The position numbers and the translations under genes were made by a program. The notes beneath the pieces are model-generated. The model was not told where the DNA came from. It ran no database searches and saw only the letters and a list, made by a program, of their open reading frames with translations. From assembly GCA_964452645.1 (NCBI GenBank), contig CAYVMO010000009.1:46877-110876 (forward strand): a stretch of DNA of 64,000 bases. Direction: 5' to 3'. The stretch is from CAYXTW01 sp964452645. GTDB lineage: Bacteria; Zixibacteria; MSB-5A5; GN15; PGXB01. Position 1 is the stretch's first letter. Each line of letters opens with the position of its first letter. Positions 26,947-36,397 of this stretch are shown here, piece by piece.

Positions 26947-28317
26947 ATGAGTGTTTCTGGAATACATTACCCTCACTGTAACGACATCCGTCGGGAAATA
27001 ACAGAAAAAAGTGACTTGCTTGCTCTTCCGGAGGCGGTTGTAAAGGTTCTGGAGTTGACATCTCAGGATGAGATAGGAATCGATAAATTATCATCGGTTC
27101 TCGGGACGGATCCGGCCCTGACCGGGCGGTTATTAAAAATCGCTAATTCACCCTTTTATCATCTGAGCCAGCAGGTTGTTTCTATTCAGCAAGCGGTCAT
27201 GGTTCTGGGCATTACGACCGTTAAATGTCTGGTCCTTTCGGCGGCGTTGTTTGATCCAAAGAAAATACAGGATGACATCGGTTTCGACATTAAAGCTCTA
27301 TACGGAAACATTGTTTCGGTTGCGTCGACCTGTCGCAAACTCGCCGTTGCCTGCAATTATCCTTCACCGGAAGATGCTTTTACATGCGGACTGCTTCATG
27401 AGATCGGTCTTCTGTTCTTTTTGCAGCACTATCCATCTGAGTATCTTAATGTTATCGGCCGGGCGGAAAACTCGGGAAGTCTGATTCCCGAGGAAAGGAT
27501 GGCTTTTGGAATTTCACACCCGGAAGTAGGGCAATTGATTGCCGAAAAATGGAAACTGCCGGAAAATATTTCGGCCGCAATCGGCAGCCATCATTCATTC
27601 GGCTTTGCCGGTTCGAAACAACTCGACGATATCCTGCGCTTATCGGTCGCATTGAATAGAGAGTATTTTATTCAAAAGGATGAAGATCTCGAAGAAAAAG
27701 TCATGAGAATCAGCACGTTTTCGGAGAGACTGAATGTGAAAACGCAGCAGCTTGATGATATCACGGCCAGCATAGTCAAAGACACGATTACTTTTGCCCG
27801 TGCAGTTGACATAGAAATTTATGATATCGAATCGATCCTCTCGCGGGCAAATCATGAGATTTTCAGAACATATATCTCGATGCAAAAACTCTTCAAAGAA
27901 AGACAAGAACTGACCAAAAGTATTCTCGACGAAGAGAGAGCGAAAGGTATTCAGGAGGCCAAGCAGATTGCCATCTCGACGCTGTCACATTATATAAATA
28001 ATGCGGCCATGATTATTTCCGGCCAATCCCAGGTGGCGAGAATGCTGATCGGCAAGAAGGATGCAAAGAGGCTTTTCGATTCTCTGCCAAAGTCATTGGA
28101 TATTATCGATGATTCGATTCATAAGATAACGGCTGTCCTTGATGAGATTTCCGAGCTAAGTTCATTAAGTGACGTAGAATATTTCGACAAATCGAAAGTC
28201 CTGAATATGGATGAAAGAATTAAAGAACGGATAATCCGAATGAAAGAAAAATTATCATTGGACGATCCTGCTGCAACCGAATCCACTGTGAAATTAGAAA
28301 AATTCCTAAACGCATAA
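26947..28317 (+). CDS. HDOD-domain signalling protein with HisKA-like tail
   Basis: This 456-aa protein has an HDOD domain over about residues 18-220 (LPEAVVKVLELTS... DPALTGRLLKIANSPFY, then CGLLHEIGLLF), a degenerate HD fold without the full metal site. The C-terminal part is a long helical region, including ISTLSHYINNAAMIISGQSQ, which resembles a histidine-kinase dimerisation helix with a His but without any ATPase domain. HDOD proteins act as regulators in two-component and c-di-GMP pathways. It lies 47 bases after the degenerate hybrid sensor, so the two probably act together. The start codon is supported by homology length more than by a ribosome site. Confidence 0.82.
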   Translation: MSVSGIHYPHCNDIRREITEKSDLLALPEAVVKVLELTSQDEIGIDKLSSVLGTDPALTGRLLKIANSPFYHLSQQVVSIQQAVMVLGITTVKCLVLSAALFDPKKIQDDIGFDIKALYGNIVSVASTCRKLAVACNYPSPEDAFTCGLLHEIGLLFFLQHYPSEYLNVIGRAENSGSLIPEERMAFGISHPEVGQLIAEKWKLPENISAAIGSHHSFGFAGSKQLDDILRLSVALNREYFIQKDEDLEEKVMRISTFSERLNVKTQQLDDITASIVKDTITFARAVDIEIYDIESILSRANHEIFRTYISMQKLFKERQELTKSILDEERAKGIQEAKQIAISTLSHYINNAAMIISGQSQVARMLIGKKDAKRLFDSLPKSLDIIDDSIHKITAVLDEISELSSLSDVEYFDKSKVLNMDERIKERIIRMKEKLSLDDPAATESTVKLEKFLNA

Positions 28318-28335
28318 ATTATAATAAATTTCTTG

Positions 28336-28362
28336 GCATGAGCATATCTTCATGCTATTTTT
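28336..28362 (+). terminator. Possible weak terminator after the HDOD gene
   Basis: GCATGA pairs with TCATGC around an eight-base loop and is followed by TATTTTT. The stem is short, so readthrough into the aminopeptidase gene is likely. Confidence 0.35.
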
Positions 28363-28420
28363 AATCATGTGCACTATTCTCCCGGAACCTTACGATAATT
28401 TATAAGATAGGGGAACCGCT

Positions 28421-29908
28421 ATGAAAATCCAATCGGAATATTCCGGCTTAATGGACATAAAGGCCTCATCGCTGGTTAAATTCTGTATTGAGTCGGGTTA
28501 TGGCGATGATTCCCGGTTAAAAAAACTTGATGAAAAATTCGGCGGTGTTATCACGAAAGCTTATAAAAACGGTGAATTCGAAGGCAAGCCGAATCAAATC
28601 ATGGTTATATATAGCCTGTCACGCCTGCCGTCCCATCATATTGTTCTTGCCGGTGTGGGTGATAAAAAGAGATTAAATCCTGATAGTTATCGGCAGGCGG
28701 CCGGGACTTTATCGAGAATTTCGGCGATTAAAACTTCCGAATCGATCGCTTTCTTTCTTGATACCGGAGATGTCGAGAAAATTTCGGCCGCGGTCGTCGA
28801 GGGTTTTATGCTGGGCCGGTTCGAAATGCTTGACCATAAAAGCGACAGAGACAAAAATAAGGAAAAAACAAAGAGCATCCGCATAATTGGCAGTAATCCC
28901 TCGCATATACCGCGAATCGACCGGGGGATGTCATACGGTAACATATCATCCGACAGTGTCGTTTTGGCCCGGCGCTTAGCTTTTCAGCCGGGGAATTATC
29001 TACCGCCGCGGAAATTCGCCGCCCAGGCCCGGGCTCTTGCTAAAAAACACAAGATCAGGTGCAAAGTGCTGAATGAAAGGCAGATAAAATCGGAAAAGAT
29101 GGGGGCCCTTATCGGTGTTGCTCAGGGTTCGGCCGAGCCGCCGCGCTTCGTAATACTGGAATATAATGCAGGTAAGGCAAATATGAAACCGATAGTTCTG
29201 GTGGGTAAGGGGATCACTTTCGACTCCGGCGGTCTCTCGCTGAAGGTTCCCGAAAAAATGCCGGAAATGAAAGGTGACATGCAGGGGGGAGCGATTGTAT
29301 TGTCAGCGGTGGTTGCTGCGGCTCGATTGCAGTTACCTTTAAATATCGTGGGATTGATTCCGCTGGCGGAAAATATGCCATCATCCAGAGCATACAAACC
29401 CGGAGACATTGTTGTTTCGAGGAAAGGCAAGTCTATCGAGATTATCAGCACCGATGCCGAGGGACGTTTAATCCTGGCCGATGCGCTTGATTATGCCGAC
29501 AAATTCAAACCGCAGGCGGTTATTGATATTGCCACACTGACAGGGGCGGCACTTTATGTCCTGGGTTATTCCGGAGCGCCGATTTTGGGAAATAATAAAA
29601 AACTCATGGATGCTATTCGATCTTCGTCCGAAGCTACCGCTGAGAAAGTCTGGGAAATGCCGATATGGGACGAGTATCGCGACCTGATGAAATCTCCCAT
29701 CGCCGACCTTAAAAATTCCGGCGGCAAACCGGCCGGTACTTGCACGGCCGCGGCCTTTCTGGAGAATTTTATCGGTGATTGGCCCTGGGCACATATAGAC
29801 ATCGCTTACACCGATCTGGAAAAAACGGGGCAGCCTTATACACCCAAAGGGGCCTCCGGATTCGGATTGCGATTATTGATTCACTTACTTTCCAACTGGG
29901 GAAATTAA
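28421..29908 (+). CDS. pepA: M17 leucyl aminopeptidase
   Basis: This 495-aa protein has the M17 two-metal catalytic signature: VGKGITFDSGGLSLK (first metal Lys and Asp), KGDMQGGA, and the family-defining STDAEGRLILADAL block. The N-terminal third is the macro-like domain used for hexamer assembly. Such enzymes remove N-terminal Leu and other residues from cytoplasmic peptides; in E. coli PepA also binds DNA. There is no signal peptide. GGGGAA precedes the ATG. It ends just before a terminator region shared with the convergent PD40 gene. Confidence 0.93.
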   Translation: MKIQSEYSGLMDIKASSLVKFCIESGYGDDSRLKKLDEKFGGVITKAYKNGEFEGKPNQIMVIYSLSRLPSHHIVLAGVGDKKRLNPDSYRQAAGTLSRISAIKTSESIAFFLDTGDVEKISAAVVEGFMLGRFEMLDHKSDRDKNKEKTKSIRIIGSNPSHIPRIDRGMSYGNISSDSVVLARRLAFQPGNYLPPRKFAAQARALAKKHKIRCKVLNERQIKSEKMGALIGVAQGSAEPPRFVILEYNAGKANMKPIVLVGKGITFDSGGLSLKVPEKMPEMKGDMQGGAIVLSAVVAAARLQLPLNIVGLIPLAENMPSSRAYKPGDIVVSRKGKSIEIISTDAEGRLILADALDYADKFKPQAVIDIATLTGAALYVLGYSGAPILGNNKKLMDAIRSSSEATAEKVWEMPIWDEYRDLMKSPIADLKNSGGKPAGTCTAAAFLENFIGDWPWAHIDIAYTDLEKTGQPYTPKGASGFGLRLLIHLLSNWGN

Positions 29909-29912
29909 TAAA

Positions 29913-29944
29913 TAAAAAAATCCCCCCGCCATCTGCGGGAGGAT
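29913..29944 (-). terminator. Intrinsic terminator for the minus-strand PD40 gene
   Basis: ATCC-CCCCGC and GCGGGAGGAT form a 10-position stem with one C-A mismatch around CATCT. In minus orientation a run of seven U residues follows, so it mainly stops transcription from the 29966-30967 gene. It may help to end pepA as well. Confidence 0.75.
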
Positions 29945-29965
29945 CTTATTCAAGGAAAATCCGAT

Positions 29966-30967
29966 CTATTCTGTCTTTGACCAGGCCGGTGCTGAATTCA
30001 GTCCCGGGCCGGTTATTTGTTTTAACTGGTTACCGGTAATATCGATAATCCATAATGAACCGTCTGATGTCCCGAAGGTCAGCCATTTTGAATCGGGTGA
30101 CCATGAGAGAGGGAATGTCTGAAGGTTCAAGCCAGCCGTCGGCTTATAGACCACAAAACTCTGGGATAGGTCGGGCGTGACAATATGAATCGCCTGATCC
30201 GTTATACGATAGTCTACATAGGCAATCCACTTTCCGTCGGGCGACCAGGCCGGGCCGGTAGCCCCCTCGATCAGTTTTAACTTCCCTCCGGAAAAATCCG
30301 CGTCGTTAAAGTTCTTCTTGTCAAGCGACGAAATCACGACCCCAACCGGATTTATGCTCTTGTAAAGAACATAAGCAACCTGTTGATCCGGACCGTACGT
30401 CGGCATCAAAGAAAAATATTCGGTGCCTTCATAGTCTCTTCTTTGGATCCGGTAGGAACCGCCGGTTGTATCCATAAGACATGTCTGATAATTGGGATAA
30501 ACCGGATTGGCCAGACGCGCATTGAGATCATTCGTAAACATGATTTGCCTGCCGTCAGCCGACCATTCCGGATAGCGCCCGCCCAAACCGTCGGTCAATT
30601 GAAACCAATAGTTGGTGTTTGATTGGGCCGAATCAAGGTAACCGATAAAAATATCATAGACCCGGTGCGATCCGCCAAGTAAATCAGGTGATTCGGTCGT
30701 TACCGTACCTCTTCGTGAAAAAACGATTCGCTTACCATCGGGGGCCCACGATATTTTTCCTGCGGCATTCGTGGCAGCAACAACCTTAAATTGGCTTTTA
30801 CCGTCCCAGTCCATAACCCACACGTCTTTGTCGTGGATATAGGCAATTTTCCCTGAGGGTACGGCGATTTCACCGGCCATACTTGCCGTCAGGCCGGCTG
30901 CCCGGGCCGAAAACGCAACCATCGTAATCAGGCAGGTCGATAAAAAGAACTTCGCGGCTTTCTTCAA
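29966..30967 (-). CDS. Exported PD40/TolB-type beta-propeller protein
   Basis: Starting at the TTG at 30967, which has GAGAGGAG five bases upstream (the frame is open to a TTG at 30982), the product has about 333 residues. A signal peptide ends near AFSARA. The mature part is a run of PD40 blades with the motif 'W.PDGK.I.F' seen several times (ISWAPDGKRIVFSR, EWSADGRQIMFTN, AWSPDGKWIAYVD, SWSPDSKWLTFG). This fold is shared with TolB and dipeptidyl-peptidase propellers and usually binds other proteins. No protease domain is attached. A periplasmic adaptor role is probable but unproven. Confidence 0.85.
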   Translation of the reverse strand: MKKAAKFFLSTCLITMVAFSARAAGLTASMAGEIAVPSGKIAYIHDKDVWVMDWDGKSQFKVVAATNAAGKISWAPDGKRIVFSRRGTVTTESPDLLGGSHRVYDIFIGYLDSAQSNTNYWFQLTDGLGGRYPEWSADGRQIMFTNDLNARLANPVYPNYQTCLMDTTGGSYRIQRRDYEGTEYFSLMPTYGPDQQVAYVLYKSINPVGVVISSLDKKNFNDADFSGGKLKLIEGATGPAWSPDGKWIAYVDYRITDQAIHIVTPDLSQSFVVYKPTAGLNLQTFPLSWSPDSKWLTFGTSDGSLWIIDITGNQLKQITGPGLNSAPAWSKTE

Positions 30968-31010
30968 TGCAACTCCTCTCAATTTTTGGTGTTGACTTTC
31001 GAGTCAGACC

Positions 31011-31038
31011 AAAATAAGGGAAATCAACCGAGTGTCAA
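31011..31038 (-). promoter_or_regulatory. Promoter of the PD40 gene, with a start-site hairpin
   Basis: On the minus strand TTGACA, a 16-base spacer and TATTTT. At the predicted transcript start the sequence TGACT-CGAA-AGTCA (30993-31006) forms a 5-bp stem-loop. Confidence 0.65.
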
Positions 31039-31046
31039 CTGCTAAA

Positions 31047-31898
31047 TCACCAGGTGAAATATCTTTTAATAACGATCTTTCCCCGAAAGCCGGAAAAATC
31101 CAGTTTTACTCGGTCTGCAGGATCATCTGAATATGTAACGTACAGCTCTTCACCCAGACCGTTATACGAGTGAAGCTTGTCGAAGTTCAAATATTGGTAA
31201 TCGGCTTCCGCCCCTATCATCAAATTAAAAAACCGTATCGGGTAATCGGCGCCGAGACAGGCCGAAAAGGACGGGGTCGAGCAGGTAAGAGGATCTGAAT
31301 TCGGTTCAGGCTGACCCAGCGAGAGATTAAATGCATCGGCCCCTTCCCAAATATTCCAACTGGCCATATATAAGCCGCCGCTGACCCCCAGCCTGACACT
31401 CAATGAATTGACCAGACCGTCCTTGCCGGGCGGATTGAGGGGGAAATATTCGATTCCGGCGGAAAAACCGTAGACCTGAACTTCCGATTTTATTGTAAAA
31501 TCGGTTTGAGCCCCCAAAGGTTCGATAGCGAAGGAATAGTCGCCAGTGACTTTATTACCCATCTTTAGCCAGTATTCGAATCCGGCTTTGGCGGCGAACT
31601 GCTTGGCGAACATCATACCAAATTCGATACCGAACTGCTTCGAGCGCCAGATTCCATCAATTGGATTGCCCGGTGAAATACGGTTATTGGAATAGTTCCG
31701 GAACTTGAGATAATCGGTTTCATTCGGCAATTTGCCGTAAGCTCCTGTCAGAGCAAAAAAGCCGACTTTGACTTTTTGTTTCTTCTCCGCCTTTTTTAAA
31801 TACTTGGCGATAATTTCATCCTCGGTCTGCGAGAACGCTAATCCAGCCAGGGCAATAACGAGTATTGCCACCAAAAACGGCAGAAGTTTCCTGATCAT
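31047..31898 (-). CDS. Outer-membrane beta-barrel-type protein
   Basis: This 283-aa protein has a clear signal peptide (MIRKLLPFLVAILVIALAG, cleavage near FSQ). The mature chain has alternating hydrophobic/polar strands, few cysteines, and aromatic-rich segments such as FAAKAGFEYWLKMGNK and LMIGAEADYQYLNF. It ends IKRYFTW, an aromatic terminal residue typical of Bam-inserted barrels. AAGGAGG lies before the ATG. The length would suit a barrel of 10-12 strands. No specific family is recognised, so substrate and role are unknown. Confidence 0.75.
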   Translation of the reverse strand: MIRKLLPFLVAILVIALAGLAFSQTEDEIIAKYLKKAEKKQKVKVGFFALTGAYGKLPNETDYLKFRNYSNNRISPGNPIDGIWRSKQFGIEFGMMFAKQFAAKAGFEYWLKMGNKVTGDYSFAIEPLGAQTDFTIKSEVQVYGFSAGIEYFPLNPPGKDGLVNSLSVRLGVSGGLYMASWNIWEGADAFNLSLGQPEPNSDPLTCSTPSFSACLGADYPIRFFNLMIGAEADYQYLNFDKLHSYNGLGEELYVTYSDDPADRVKLDFSGFRGKIVIKRYFTW

Positions 31899-32031
31899 AG
31901 ATCCTCCTTGAGTTGAAAGTAGTTATTCCCTGTATATATCGGTAAAACGAGAGTAATCTTTAAAATAATTATTCTCATATTTGCTTTGCAATTGTATGAA
32001 TTACAGTAGATTACGACGATTTGAGGGGAAG

Positions 32032-32063
32032 AAAAAAGGCAGGATGTCTCTCCTGCCTTTTTT
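32032..32063 (-). terminator. Bidirectional-looking terminator after nifJ
   Basis: GGCAGGA and TCCTGCC pair around a six-base loop and are flanked by A6 and T6 tracts, so U-runs exist on either strand. It closes the rrf2-dcd-nifJ unit on the minus strand. Confidence 0.92.
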
Positions 32064-32080
32064 GTAAAAATTGGATTGTA

Positions 32081-35000
32081 TTATTCGGGCTTCTCGTATA
32101 TTTTGCTGAAGTCAATGGCCGCTAATTGCTTGTAGAAATTATATCTTTTGATGGCATCCTTCTGAGCCAGCTCCAATAGATGTGCCGCTCTTTCAGGCAT
32201 TTTGCCCTTAAGTGTTCTGAATCTGGTCTCGTTGTAAGCATATTCGGCATAGTCGATAGTCGGTGGCTTGCTGTCCAGTTGAAGGGGATTTTTGCCTTCT
32301 GATATCAACTCCGGATTATATCTATAAAGAATCCAGTGGCCTGAATTAACCGCTCGTTTATGATTTTCCAGTCCACGCCCCATGTCGATTCCGTGCGCAA
32401 TACAATGAGAATAGGCAATAATTATCGAGGGTCCGCGGTATTTTTCCGCTTCTACAAAAGCCCTTACAGTTTGGCCGTGACTTGCCCCCAGAGCGACTTG
32501 AGTCACGTAGACATTTCCGTAAGACATCAACATCATGCCCAAATCTTTTTTCGGAAGAGGCCTACCTGCGGCAGCGAACTTTGCCACGGCGCCCATAGGC
32601 GAAGCTTTTGACATTTGGCCGCCTGTGTTGGAATACACTTCCGTATCCAGCACCAGAACATTAACGTCACGGCCCGACGCCATCACGTGATCCAAACCGC
32701 CATAACCGATATCATATGCCCAGCCATCACCACCGAAGGCCCAGACCGATTTTTTGACCAGATAATCGGCCATATCAATTAGCTTGGGGGCTTTATCGCT
32801 GTCTATCTTTTTAAGCTTGTCTTTGAGTTTTCTAATCCGGGCGCGCTGCTCTTCTATTTCTATTTGCGTCACCTGAGATGCATTTTTAATCTCTTCGAAA
32901 TCTTCGGGAACCAGTTCGTGTAACAATTCCAATGCCAGCGCCTTCATGTTATCGATCGCCAGACGCATACCGAGGGCGAATTCGGCATTATCTTCGAATA
33001 GCGAATTCGACCAGGCCGGGCCACGACCGTCGTCCCGTCTCGTGAAAGGTGTCGTCGGCAAATTACCGCCATAAATAGATGAACACCCGGTAGCATTGCC
33101 GATAATCGCACGATCGCCAAAAAGTTGGCTGACCAGCTTGACATACGGCGTCTCGCCGCATCCGGCGCAGGCGCCGGAATATTCAAAGAGCGGACGAATG
33201 AGCTGGCTGCCCTTGGTGCTCTCCACCCTGAAGAGCGATATTTCGGTTTCCGGAATCGACAGGAAAAACTCGTAATTGCGCGCTTCCGATTCCCGAAGCG
33301 GAATCTGAGGTTTCATATATATAGCCTTTTGCTCGGTCTTATTCCCTTCCTCATCTTTGCCATAGGCCGGGCAGGCGTTAACGCACATTTCACATCCGGT
33401 GCAGTCTTCGGGCGCGGTTTGAAGAGTATATTTCATTCCCTTAAAATATTTTGTCATAGCGTCAATCGACTTGAACGTTGGCGGAGCATTATCCAGATAT
33501 TCGGGATCATATATTTTCATTCGTATGGCCGCATGCGGACAGACAATCGAACATATGCCGCATTGAATACAGGCGACTTCGTCCCAAACCGGAATCTCGA
33601 CGGCGATATTTCGTTTTTCGTACTGGGTCGTACCGGTCGGGAAAGTTCCGTCATCAGGCATTAATGACACCGGAACAGTATCACCCTTATTGGCTATTAT
33701 TTTAGCCGTCACATTCTGAACGAATTCCGGTGCATTCGGCGGAACCGTCGGCGGCATAGTAATCTTGCTGGTTGCTTTGTCGGGATATCTGACTTCATGA
33801 ATATTTTCCAGAGCGCCGTCGACGGCGGAGAAGTTCATATTAACGATCTTCTCGCCTTTGTGCCCGTACGTTTTTACGATAGCATCCTTGATGGCCTTAA
33901 CCGCCTTTTCTTTCGGAAGAATTCCGCTGATAACGAAAAATGCCGTCTGCATGATCATATTGATGCGTGCGCCCAATCCCAGTTTCTTAGCCAGATCGAT
34001 ACCATCGATAACGTAAAACGAGAGTTTTTTGTCAATTATTTGTCGCTGGACCTCGATCGGCATCTTATCCCATACTTCATTTGGTCCGTACGGACTATTC
34101 AGAAGAAATGTACCACCTTCAATAATGCCTTCGAGCATATCGTATTTTTCCAGGAAAGTAAAATTATGGCAGGCCACAAAATTGGCCGAGGTAATGAGAT
34201 AAGGTCGGCGTAAGGGGCGCGGTCCGAAGCGAACGTGGGAAGTGGTTACGGCGCCGGCCTTTTTGGAGTCATAGACAAAATAACCCTGAGCGTAGTAGTC
34301 TGTATTCTCGCCGATGATTTTGATCGAATTTTTATTGGCACCGACGGTACCATCGGCACCGAGGCCGTAAAATAATCCCCGAAAAGTATCTTCACCTTCA
34401 ATATCAAAAGCGTAATCGACATCCAGGCTGGTGAAAGTCACATCGTCGGTGATACCTACCGTAAAGTGGTTTTTGGGTTCATCATTTTTCAGATTGTCGA
34501 GAACCGCTTTGGCCATGGCCGGATTGAATTCTTTGGAACTGAGGCCATAACGTCCGCCGACCAGGACCGGGTGTTTCTTAAAGGGGGCCGTTCCCGTCGC
34601 CATCGCCTCACCGATTGCATTTCCGATATCGGAGTAAAGTGGTTCGCCGATTGCGCCCGGCTCTTTGGTTCGATCCAGAACGGCAATTTTCTTAACCGTG
34701 CCGGGGATAGCTTTCATCAAACCCTCAATTGAAAACGGACGGAATAATCTTACTTTAATTAGCCCGACTTTTTCGCCGTGTTCCGTCAAGTACTCGACCG
34801 TTTCATGCATCGTTTCCGAACCGGAGCCCATCATTATAGCAATCCGTTCGGCATCAGGTGCGCCAACGTAATCGAAAAGATTGTACCTGCGACCGGTCAC
34901 TTCGAAGAATTTATCCATATATTTTTGAACTATCTCCGGAGCTTTCACATAATATTTATTAACCGTTTCTCTGGCCTGGAAAAAGACATCCGGATTCTGG

Positions 35001-35710
35001 GACGAGCCCTTGAGTGTAGGATGATCCGGACTTAAAGCCCTTCGGCGATGCTCGGCAATATGTTCCTCGCTGATCATCCGGCGAAAATCATCGGCGCTGA
35101 GCTTAGAAACTTTGGATTCTTCGTGCGAAGTTCTAAAACCGTCAAAGAAGTGAACGAACGGTACCCGGCATTCGTAAGTCGCCGAATGCGTAATTGTTGC
35201 CAGATCCATAACCTCCTGAACCGAGCCGGAAGCAATCAGGCCGAAACCGGTCGTGCGCACAGCCATAACGTCCGAATGATCGCCGAAGATCGAGAGCGCG
35301 TGCGTCGCTACTGTCCGGGCGGACACATGAAAAACGGTCGGAGTCAACTCGCCGGCGATTTTAAACATGTTCGGAATCATCAGCAGTAAGCCCTGCGAAG
35401 CGGTGAAGGTGGTCGTTAATGCTCCGGCCGTGGCGGCTCCATGTATTGCACCGGAGGCACCGCCCTCCGATTGCATTTCGACAACATCAGGAATCGTACC
35501 CCAGATATTGGTTTTACCGGCCGCCGAGCGGGCATCGGCAATCTCGCCCATATCGGATGAGGGCGTGATAGGATAAATGGCGACGACTTCACTTAAGGAG
35601 TGAGCGACGTACGAGGCAGCAGTATTTCCATTAATGGTTACCATTTTTCCATGACCTTCCCGCGTATTTATTTTCTCTTTGGCTGTCGATATTTCTGTTT
35701 CACTTGACAT
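32081..35710 (-). CDS. nifJ: Pyruvate:ferredoxin (flavodoxin) oxidoreductase, single chain
   Basis: This 1209-aa protein fuses the alpha, gamma, delta and beta parts of PFOR. The N-terminal domain has NGNTAASYVAHSLSEVVAI and IYPITPSS. The middle carries two 4Fe-4S motifs (CIQCGICSIVCP and CTGCEMCVNACP). The C-terminal TPP domain has FEYSGACAGCGETPY and LDTEVYSNTGGQ. It oxidises pyruvate with CoA to acetyl-CoA and CO2 and reduces ferredoxin or flavodoxin, typical of anaerobic metabolism. The annotated start is at 35710; Met23 (MVTINGN), preceded by GGAAGG, matches the usual N-terminus and is an alternative. It is third in the rrf2-dcd-nifJ group, 52 bases after dcd. Confidence 0.95.
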   Translation of the reverse strand: MSSETEISTAKEKINTREGHGKMVTINGNTAASYVAHSLSEVVAIYPITPSSDMGEIADARSAAGKTNIWGTIPDVVEMQSEGGASGAIHGAATAGALTTTFTASQGLLLMIPNMFKIAGELTPTVFHVSARTVATHALSIFGDHSDVMAVRTTGFGLIASGSVQEVMDLATITHSATYECRVPFVHFFDGFRTSHEESKVSKLSADDFRRMISEEHIAEHRRRALSPDHPTLKGSSQNPDVFFQARETVNKYYVKAPEIVQKYMDKFFEVTGRRYNLFDYVGAPDAERIAIMMGSGSETMHETVEYLTEHGEKVGLIKVRLFRPFSIEGLMKAIPGTVKKIAVLDRTKEPGAIGEPLYSDIGNAIGEAMATGTAPFKKHPVLVGGRYGLSSKEFNPAMAKAVLDNLKNDEPKNHFTVGITDDVTFTSLDVDYAFDIEGEDTFRGLFYGLGADGTVGANKNSIKIIGENTDYYAQGYFVYDSKKAGAVTTSHVRFGPRPLRRPYLITSANFVACHNFTFLEKYDMLEGIIEGGTFLLNSPYGPNEVWDKMPIEVQRQIIDKKLSFYVIDGIDLAKKLGLGARINMIMQTAFFVISGILPKEKAVKAIKDAIVKTYGHKGEKIVNMNFSAVDGALENIHEVRYPDKATSKITMPPTVPPNAPEFVQNVTAKIIANKGDTVPVSLMPDDGTFPTGTTQYEKRNIAVEIPVWDEVACIQCGICSIVCPHAAIRMKIYDPEYLDNAPPTFKSIDAMTKYFKGMKYTLQTAPEDCTGCEMCVNACPAYGKDEEGNKTEQKAIYMKPQIPLRESEARNYEFFLSIPETEISLFRVESTKGSQLIRPLFEYSGACAGCGETPYVKLVSQLFGDRAIIGNATGCSSIYGGNLPTTPFTRRDDGRGPAWSNSLFEDNAEFALGMRLAIDNMKALALELLHELVPEDFEEIKNASQVTQIEIEEQRARIRKLKDKLKKIDSDKAPKLIDMADYLVKKSVWAFGGDGWAYDIGYGGLDHVMASGRDVNVLVLDTEVYSNTGGQMSKASPMGAVAKFAAAGRPLPKKDLGMMLMSYGNVYVTQVALGASHGQTVRAFVEAEKYRGPSIIIAYSHCIAHGIDMGRGLENHKRAVNSGHWILYRYNPELISEGKNPLQLDSKPPTIDYAEYAYNETRFRTLKGKMPERAAHLLELAQKDAIKRYNFYKQLAAIDFSKIYEKPE

Positions 35711-35762
35711 TTTATCTTATCTCCAAAAATCGTTATTTCTTAAAAACAGATTTATTTTATGT

Positions 35763-36317
35763 TTATATAGTTTTCGGTAATGTTATACTCTTTTGCCCCT
35801 GATATTTTCCCTTTTTATCCTTATATGATACCCGGCAGATTTCATCAGCCCCCAAAAATATTATCTGAGCGATACCTTCGTTGGCGTATATCTTTGCCGG
35901 CAAAGGTGTTGTGTTGGATATCTCGAGAGTAGCGTAACCTTCCCACTCCGGCTCGAAAGGTGTAACATTGACGATTATCCCGCATCTGGCGTAGGTCGAT
36001 TTGCCCAAACAGATGGTGATGACATCGCGAGGAATTTTAAAATACTCAACCGTCCGCGCCAGGGCGAATGAGCCCGGTGGAATTAAAATCGATTTGGCCT
36101 TAATATCGATAAATGAGTCGCGAGCGAAATTTTTGGGATCTATGACCGCCGAATTGATATTGGTGAAAATCTTAAATTCATCGGCGACTCTGATGTCATA
36201 TCCGTATGACGACAAACCGTAGCTGACACCTTTCTTTACTTGTTTGGCGGCAAATGGACGAATCATATTATATTCAGTCGCCATTCTTTTTATCCAGTTA
36301 TCAGATTTTACCGACAT
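35763..36317 (-). CDS. dcd: dCTP deaminase
   Basis: This 184-aa protein is close in length to E. coli Dcd (193). It has the family blocks SSYGYDIRV, the LIPPGSFALARTVEYF strand, GKSTYARCGIIVNVTPFEPEWEG with the catalytic Glu region, and the terminal KYQGQKSIT. It deaminates dCTP to dUTP in the trimer, feeding dTMP synthesis. It is encoded between an Fe-S type regulator and PFOR, with gaps of 80 and 52 bases, so it probably shares their transcript. That neighbourhood is unusual for this enzyme but may only be operon economy. Confidence 0.93.
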   Translation of the reverse strand: MSVKSDNWIKRMATEYNMIRPFAAKQVKKGVSYGLSSYGYDIRVADEFKIFTNINSAVIDPKNFARDSFIDIKAKSILIPPGSFALARTVEYFKIPRDVITICLGKSTYARCGIIVNVTPFEPEWEGYATLEISNTTPLPAKIYANEGIAQIIFLGADEICRVSYKDKKGKYQGQKSITLPKTI

Positions 36318-36397
36318 TAATCCTCCGATGTATCAGTCATTTTTCGTTAATAAAAATCAGGATATGGGCAATTACACAAATGAGCCGCTGTCGGCGG

